From: Scytalidium lignicola
Lineage: Eukaryota > Ascomycota > Leotiomycetes
Reading direction: 5' to 3'
Assembly (NCBI GenBank): GCA_002812745.2
Contig: NCSJ02000083.1
Span: 80,257-144,256, forward strand
Length of the DNA: 64,000 bases
Of the stretch, positions 58,125 through 64,000 are shown piece by piece. The notes below the pieces were generated by a model that was not told the origin of the DNA, ran no database searches, and worked only from the letters and a program-made list of their open reading frames with translations. How positions within the stretch are numbered: position 1 is the stretch's first letter; each line of letters begins with the position of its first letter. A program made the translations under genes and the position numbers.

Positions 58125-60468
58125 ATGTCATCTTCAACTGCCACTTCCTCCCATGTCCGAACTCGAAGCCTACGAGTTCCAGCATCAATCAGTACGAAAC
58201 CGGTAAACACTCCGAGCCACCAAGCTCCGACCGGACCTTCGAACATTAGTCTTTTCCTCACTAATCTCCGACTTTTGAATCTTGACTTGAGAGAGGACTG
58301 GCCTGGGATCACCTCAGTGACTTTTTCTACCAAAGATGCACTGCAGAATCAGAAAAAGCGGATACAGTGCGTTGAATGGGCACTCTACCACCTATTTGCG
58401 ATTTGGGACCCAGAAGAAACTCATAATGTAAGGTTTTATATATCTTTGGTTTTAGTTACAAGTCTGTTAAGAAACCTAACATGGTATGCCACAGAAATTG
58501 CAACCATTCTTTCCACCGCTAGAACCACTCCAATCCCTTAACCTCCGAACCGCCCTTTTTCGGTGTCTGGATCAAGCAAAAAAGAATGGGGTGCTTGGAC
58601 GAGACACAGTGCTGAGAAAGACTATGTTGGATGAATGCAAAGGTGAAAGATTAGAGGAAGTACTCGCTGTATTTTCCAACCTGGTGTTGCAGAAGCAGGT
58701 CCGCGAAGAAACTCAGCAATATGAACCTTTAGCACGACAGTTGGCGTTGGAGAAGTTCTCTTATACTGGGGAACGTACGGTGTTGTCATCACTGATCTTG
58801 GCACATAAGGCATCATTGAGCAATCACTTGCGGGGAAAGGAACAAACAAAGGCTAGGTATCGGGACTTCGGAGAACTATTGGCTTTGAATCAACGAAGAG
58901 TGACACGTAGGCATGAGCAACTGAAGGAGGCTACTGAGGTCCGCGGAGCTCAAGATAACATTTCTCAAAGAGAAATTGCAGCTCTGCAGGAAAAGGCACG
59001 GACAAACTGGTCAGGTAACGACGAGTGGTTGGAAAACTTGTTGCACGGCGAGAGTACAGGTGCGAAAGATGGACTGCTCGCAACTAATTTTGACAGGGTG
59101 TGGAATTATGTCGAAGGGGGCAGAGTTGGCGAGTTGGAAGCAAAGGATAATGCAGGTTTATTGCAGCAACTTGAATCTCGAGTCAGGGATCAGGAAGAAC
59201 GACTAGCAAGATGGCAAGCTTTTGGAGAAATATTATCGAAGGGAAACATCAAATCTTCTTCTCAGGCAGGGGAATCCTCAGCCCCAAAGAAAAATCAAAT
59301 TGATCTTGGATTCACAACTCACCAAGGATTGCAACTCGGCCGAGCCAGTTCTGATGGAGATTTAAAGCCAACTAGGACTACTCGTCTAGCAGATTATGTA
59401 CGACTGGTGGAGAGTATGCGTGCAGATCTAACAAACGTTGGGAAACCAAAAGTGCAGGATATTCGCAAGCCGCGCAAGAGTCATGTTCCAGATCTACCAC
59501 TACCGAAACTAGTTTTACCTGATGAGCCTGTACTTTTGCCAATCACTTCACAAGATCATCCAAAGGAGGTAGATGAAACAGCTGAAGAAGATTGGTCTTC
59601 GGCATCTAGTGAGACGGAATTATCACCAATTCATAGTTATGCTACCAGATCTACATCTCAAACACCCCTCTCAGAGCCTCCTACTGTGCATCAAGAGAGC
59701 GGGAAAGCATCCCAAATCGTCGATATACCACGAGAAAGCTCCAGAAATCGCACCATGCCTACGAGGTTGAGAGTTCCAAAGAATAAGCTCGTCGATGAAC
59801 CATCCAAACATATGGATCGAAGGTCGCCGCCTCTAAAACCTGTTGCTCAACTAAATCCAATTGTAAAACTTGAACCCCCTCCTCCACCACCCCAGACAGA
59901 ATCCGAAATTCTAGCCGATGACATCCTCAACTCTATGTCTGCTGCCTCACCGTCCCCGAAGAAAGTTCGTCGGACGCTATCTCTCGCAGAACGCACCCGT
60001 ATGTCAATGGCTCACGTCTCCTTCGCGCCGGATCCCCAAGACAACTTCGAGGGCTTTTCTGACATACCAAACCTGCCAGCTAGACCAGCAGCACCGAAAA
60101 CCGTGTCCAAACCGACCTCCGAAACCGACGATAAATATGCTGGCTTGATAGAGCGTACTCGAAAATCCATGGTGAACTTCGAGGCAACACAAAAGAAGGC
60201 TCAGATTGAACGACGGAGAAGTGTTAAGGAGGCGGAGAAGAAACAAAGGAAAAGTAGTTTCTTTCCTAAGGTGGAGGAAGAGCCTCCTATCACTCCAAGT
60301 TTGGAAACAGCGGAGTTATTCGAAGGAGATCCGGATTATGAGAGCGTGTTTAAGAGTCGACCAAAGATTAAGACGAGTCCTGCCGTTAGTCCGGCTAAAA
60401 CTTGGGAGAGGGAGGAGTTGTATGAGGATGATGAACCTTTATTGATACGAGGCATGACTGCACACTAG
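58125..60468 (+). CDS. HAUS6: HAUS augmin-like complex subunit 6
   Basis: Augmin recruits gamma-tubulin to existing spindle microtubules so that new ones branch off. Two exons (58125-58427, 58495-60468) encode 758 residues. The N-terminal HAUS6 domain is clear: FLTNLRLLNLDLREDWPGI, NQKKRIQCVEWALYHLFAIW, then across the intron KLQPFFPPLEPLQSLNLR, LRKTMLDECKGERLEEVLAVFS and LVLQKQV. A charged coiled-coil region follows (REIAALQEKARTNW, LLQQLESRVRDQEERLARW). The long, disordered C-terminal half holds a PPPPPPQ run and SLAERTRMSMA/LIERTRKSMVNF repeats that look like phosphorylation targets. Presence of augmin excludes budding yeasts as source. Confidence 0.88.
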
Positions 60469-60680
60469 CAAGCCTGTGAGGCCGTACAATTGTACTGTAC
60501 AAAAATGACACTATTACGACCGGATAATGGTAGAGACTTGGGAATATAGATTGCTATTATAAGTACTACGAAATAATGTGAACCAATCCAACATCTAATA
60601 TCTAATTGGAATTTGTTTCGCTCATTTCTCCCTCTGTGATAAAGTTAATATTCCCAGCTAATAGAACCCCATTCAACATC

Positions 60681-61634
60681 CTACAATTTACTAGGAACCC
60701 ACTTCGGCTTCCTCTTCTCCACAAAGCTTCTTATCCCCTCCTTCATATTTTCCCCCCGATTAATCCTCGGATACCATTGCTCCGCCAGAAACCTCGTGCC
60801 CTCCTCCGCACTCATTGCCTCCCACCCAATCTTAATTCCTTCTCGACTAACAATTACACTATCAGGACTATTCGCCGCAATCATTTCCGCCATCTTAATA
60901 GCCTCCTCAACACTCTTTCCTTTCGGTACAACCCTATTAACCAGTCCCCATCTTTCCGCCTCAGCAGCACTCAATGGCCGACCAGTCAACGCCATCTCCA
61001 TAGCCCGCTGTCTTCCCACCGTCCGCACCAGTCTAGGTAACGCACCCGCAAGCGCTACAACCCCGATCTTCACCTCAGGGAGTCCAAATTGTGCCTGTTC
61101 CTCCGCGATCACCATATCCGCATTGACAATCATCTCTGTCCCACCGCCGAAGCAAATCCCATTAACTGCGCAGATGACAGGTTTCTTCCCACCACGACGA
61201 GTCAGCCCGCCGAAGCCGCTCGGAGGGTGGCTTCGCTGCTCCGAGGCAGAGGCGTTGTTGGCGTTGTTCCATTCTTTCAGGTCCGCACCGGCGCAGAATG
61301 CGCGCCCGGTGCCAGTGAGAATCGCACAGATTAGGGAGGGCTCGTCGTCCAGCCAGTTATAGAGGGCTTGGAGGTCGTAATGGCCTTGGGTGTTGATGCA
61401 GTTGAGGTCATTAGGGCGATTAAGAGTTACGAGGAGGGTTGATGGCACTGGGAAGGAGATTAGGATATTGTTGCTGACTTTTGGGGGAGGTGTTTTGAAG
61501 TTTGGCATGGCGAAGGAAGAGGAGGAGGTGGTATTAGTGATGGTTACTGTGGTTGTTTTGGGAGGGTGTTGATATACGAGGACTGGAATTGCGGTGTTGC
61601 GGAGCTTATAGTTTGGTGGAATTTGCCACTTCAT
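60681..61634 (-). CDS. Peroxisomal enoyl-CoA hydratase/isomerase
   Basis: A crotonase-fold enzyme hydrates 2-enoyl-CoA or acts on a related acyl-CoA, probably in peroxisomal beta-oxidation. One exon gives 317 residues from ATG 61634, or 275 from Met43 (61508). The shorter form fits the family better because the first 42 residues are a Thr/Ser-rich extension. Motifs are LLVTLNRPNDLNCIN, TGTGRAFCAGADLKEW (first oxyanion strand), VNGICFGGGTEMI (second oxyanion), FGLPEVKIGVVALAGALPRL and RPLSAAEAERWGLVNRVV. The C-terminal SKL is a type 1 peroxisomal signal. N61653 lies just upstream of the start. Confidence 0.92.
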   Translation of the reverse strand: MKWQIPPNYKLRNTAIPVLVYQHPPKTTTVTITNTTSSSSFAMPNFKTPPPKVSNNILISFPVPSTLLVTLNRPNDLNCINTQGHYDLQALYNWLDDEPSLICAILTGTGRAFCAGADLKEWNNANNASASEQRSHPPSGFGGLTRRGGKKPVICAVNGICFGGGTEMIVNADMVIAEEQAQFGLPEVKIGVVALAGALPRLVRTVGRQRAMEMALTGRPLSAAEAERWGLVNRVVPKGKSVEEAIKMAEMIAANSPDSVIVSREGIKIGWEAMSAEEGTRFLAEQWYPRINRGENMKEGIRSFVEKRKPKWVPSKL

Positions 61635-61981
61635 TCATTCAATTGGCCATGGNCATGTATAATTCGACTTATAGGGGTTTTAGAAGTGATTGAGAAGTAG
61701 ATGAAGTCGAGTGCAGTGGAGCTTTGAAGCTTGGAGGTCGAGATGCGAAGTAGCGGGGGAACTACCTCGGCCTCGGCAACTACAAGTGAGAGCAACGAAT
61801 CTGGAGAAGTGCGGGGACTGGGTCATAACATTCAAGTCGCAATTCAGAAATTAACTCAAGTTGTCCACAATACTGGAAATAAATGCACTGCACAAATCTA
61901 GCTTCGTTACTATAAATCATAATTCTCTCTTGAGGAGTTTAATCCCCTTTTCATACAGGCATTACCAGCCTCAATAATAAC
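61635..61981. other. Intergenic region
   Basis: A short spacer between two minus-strand genes. It holds the promoter of the enoyl-CoA hydratase gene and the 3' end of the NmrA-like gene. No gene is seen. Confidence 0.5.
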
Positions 61982-63085
61982 TCACAACTTTCCTCGTCTC
62001 TTGTCCTCTCCAATCTTCAAAATAGGCTTAACGCTCTTCTTTTCCAGACGTTCAAATAGTCCCCCCAATCCCTCTTTACGCCCCTTGTCATCCTCCCGTC
62101 GGAAGTACTCCTCAGCACTACTGATTCTTCCCGGGAAAATCTCATCCAGCAAGGCATAGTCCCTCCTAATAATTCCCTTATTTCCTCCCGAATGCTTCCA
62201 AGAATACCAGAACCCGCTAAAGTTATCCCTAAAACTCATGGTAGCTTTATCCGTAGGATCAGCATTATAGCCTGCTGGTTGATCTGCAACAGTGGCCATG
62301 GGTCCTGATTTCCAATATTCTTCAATTGTAGTATCAATGTATTGTGCAGGGTGCCCGGTGACCTTCTGGAAGGCCGCGGCAAGATCAGCATAGCGTATGT
62401 GATCAATCGAGACCTCAAGATCCATACCGTTAGCACGGTGAGGATTGTCGAAGAGCCATCGGACATAGTATGCACAATCGTCGAGCGCCACATGAGGGAC
62501 TGCGCCGTCACCAAGGGGTACGCGCCAGGTCACAACGCCATCCTCGATGGTTGGTGTCATGAGTGTTCCAGGGGCGATGGTCATCTCGATATAAGGACCT
62601 GTGGTGAATATGGCAGCACCCATACGGTTCTTATTATCCTTGGTCTGCTGCTGAATCCACTCAGCGATGCGACCCTTCCCATCGTAGTGGCCCACGCGAG
62701 CCTTAGGATTATACCCAGACTTCTTGTACGTGTAATCTAGGTTACCATAAACGAAGAATTTGATCCCTTCCTCAAGTGCAAGTTCATATATTCGGATGGT
62801 CCAATAGATCTCAGTTTTCTCTCCCGTGTTGAAGCCATCTATATTGACGAAGGCACCGTCGCAGCCGCGAAGTCCAGCACGGATAATGTCTTCATCTGCA
62901 AAGGTACCTTCTAGGAACTCGACGTTGCCAAAAGATTCGAGGAGCTTTGCCCTTGGGTTAATTGCAGAGCGGGTGAGGATCCGACAAAAGTACTTCTTGT
63001 CTTCGACGAGACCGCGAACCACAGGGATGCCTTGGGCACCCGTGCCGCCAATGACGAAGATCTTGGAAGTTTTGTATGACGCCAT
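61982..63085 (-). CDS. NmrA-like family NAD(P)-binding protein
   Basis: A single exon of 367 residues starts MASYKTSKIFVIGGTGAQGIPVV, a GGTGAQG dinucleotide loop of the atypical SDR class. VEFLEGTFADEDIIRAGLRGCDGAFV, a helix-strand pair typical of NmrA folds, follows. YTYKKSGYNPKARVGHYDGKGRIAEW lies where the family carries YxxxK-like residues. MTPTIEDGVVTWRVPLGDGAVPHVALDDC is the conserved substrate-side segment. Members are redox-sensing regulators or isoflavone-reductase-like enzymes and the role here is open. The gene is divergent from the EXPERA-like gene across about 730 bp. Confidence 0.88.
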   Translation of the reverse strand: MASYKTSKIFVIGGTGAQGIPVVRGLVEDKKYFCRILTRSAINPRAKLLESFGNVEFLEGTFADEDIIRAGLRGCDGAFVNIDGFNTGEKTEIYWTIRIYELALEEGIKFFVYGNLDYTYKKSGYNPKARVGHYDGKGRIAEWIQQQTKDNKNRMGAAIFTTGPYIEMTIAPGTLMTPTIEDGVVTWRVPLGDGAVPHVALDDCAYYVRWLFDNPHRANGMDLEVSIDHIRYADLAAAFQKVTGHPAQYIDTTIEEYWKSGPMATVADQPAGYNADPTDKATMSFRDNFSGFWYSWKHSGGNKGIIRRDYALLDEIFPGRISSAEEYFRREDDKGRKEGLGGLFERLEKKSVKPILKIGEDKRRGKL

Positions 63086-63811
63086 GATTAAACCGAATTT
63101 GAATCAATTGATGTAGATGTAATCTGGGGAAAAGAATGAAGTGATCAGAGAATGAGACTAAGGGAAATATATACTTGATCCTTCACGGCTGGCTGCAAAG
63201 GCTAGCGGTGCATGTGTACCGCTGTGCAAAGCGATGAGAATATCAGAAATAGCAGAAAGGTCATGAGAGATTGACGAATCCTATCTTGCACAAGGATATG
63301 AGATGTCTTGTTTACTAATCTTGGGGGGCATTATCCCACGGGAGCGGCTTCTCCAGTTGCACTGAATGGTGACTTGGACCGAGACGAAGCTCGACGTTCA
63401 GTAATCATAGTAATCATGGTTGAAAAAGTGCTGCGAGACTGGAAATGTGGGTTTTGCTCCAGACACTTTCATCCGAGGCTGTGTTGCATACCAAGGCCTC
63501 TGTTACTGTATCACTGGCAATATTCGGATTAATTGGAAATTGCATTTGGAGGAAGTCGAAGGGATGGAGTGGAAGGAATAAAACAAAAAACAATCATGGT
63601 GGGATTACATTACAAGGACGGCAGTACAAGGCGGTGACCAAATCTGGAAAACACCTCCGGATTAATTTGATGTCCGGCTCTCACTCAGCTCAGCCTTGCC
63701 GAAAAGCCCCAGAATGCTGCAGCCTCATCACTTCTATAAACCATTGTGAATTGAGACATCTCAATCAAAACCTGCCATATTCGCTACGATCTCTCAATCT
63801 GTCATTTTACC
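63086..63811. other. Divergent promoter region
   Basis: This lies between the NmrA-like and EXPERA-like start codons. Short plus-strand frames (63308-63837) are not recognised. No repeat is seen. Confidence 0.45.
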
Positions 63812-64000
63812 ATGGCTCGATCAATCTTCTCCCGTAAACGCGACCTCGCCTACCTTATCTACTTCATCATCCACCTCCCTATCATGTTCCGTGCGTTTGT
63901 CCCTTCCCCCTTTTCAGACATTTCCCTTTCTATGATTTCAAAACATGAGACCTATTATATCAAGTCAAGATTTTCTCTTCAATCACTCCTCTTATACGAA
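63812..64000 (+). CDS. EXPERA/TMEM97-like membrane protein, first exon (partial)
   Basis: Exon 1 (63812-63890) encodes MARSIFSRKRDLAYLIYFII and then HLPIMF. It ends at a GTGCGT donor. The start S..SRKRDLxYLIxFxIHxPIMF is typical of fungal EXPERA-domain proteins, the sigma-2 receptor (TMEM97)/EBP group with four membrane helices, in which sterol or lipid roles are known. The rest lies beyond the window, so domain content cannot be confirmed. The remaining bases to 64000 are within intron 1 or the following exon. Confidence 0.65.
   Translation, partial: MARSIFSRKRDLAYLIYFIIHLPIMFRAFVPSPFSDISLSMISKHETYYIKSRFSLQSLLLYE

Noticed and set aside
1..64000. CRISPR arrays, bacterial operons, ribosomal RNA genes
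   Set aside because: None is present. Introns and gene families show eukaryotic nuclear DNA.

Overview
The window is nuclear DNA from a filamentous ascomycete. Supporting signs are short spliceosomal introns (about 45-100 nt with GT..AG ends and CTAAC-like branch sites), a Zn2Cys6 transcription factor, mannitol-1-phosphate 5-dehydrogenase, an ABCC transporter with 15 exons and an augmin HAUS6 protein. Gene style and the fast-evolving accessory families suggest Leotiomycetes. That placement is inference and I cannot name the species.

Layout. (1) 0-6 kb: an SDR oxidoreductase whose 5' end is cut by a decayed Ty1/copia retrotransposon. The element keeps a full 3' LTR but only about 49 bp of its 5' LTR. 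(2) 6.7-14 kb: an intron-containing tRNA-Glu(CTC), then a Zn2Cys6 regulator, an indoleamine 2,3-dioxygenase and a kynureninase. The last two are divergent and share a promoter holding a perfect 8+8 bp CGG/CCG inverted repeat. This looks like a small tryptophan-to-kynurenine module with its own candidate regulator and operator. (3) 14.7-17 kb: a small gene resembling DUF7079 and a broken LCL3 nuclease gene. (4) 17-23 kb: a gene-poor stretch with an E-box/CRE cluster, a telomere-like microsatellite and palindromes built on TACTGTAC. (5) 23-39.5 kb: a housekeeping block of mannitol-1-phosphate 5-dehydrogenase, COPI beta' (SEC27), a Cdc25-like rhodanese phosphatase, an ABCC transporter, a 155-bp Tc1/mariner-type MITE and an F-box protein. 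(6) 39.5-49 kb: an accessory block with a decayed gene, a fungal protein of unknown function and a kinase-like gene broken by one 2-bp deletion. (7) 49.9-64 kb: a membrane-anchored tyrosinase-like protein, an HD-domain nucleotidase, an unknown basic/Ser-rich protein, HAUS6, a peroxisomal enoyl-CoA hydratase ending in SKL, an NmrA-like protein and the first exon of an EXPERA/TMEM97-like protein.

Working together. The clearest functional unit is the regulator, dioxygenase and kynureninase group: the two enzymes carry out steps on the route from tryptophan to anthranilate or 3-hydroxyanthranilate, which feeds NAD synthesis or specialised metabolism. The other genes look like independent neighbours. 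Exon boundaries were placed by hand from splice signals, frame continuity and family conservation. In every multi-exon gene reported as complete, the exon lengths sum to a multiple of three. Twelve isolated N bases, most beside homopolymers, show that the assembly has local uncertainty, so single frameshifts should be read with care.
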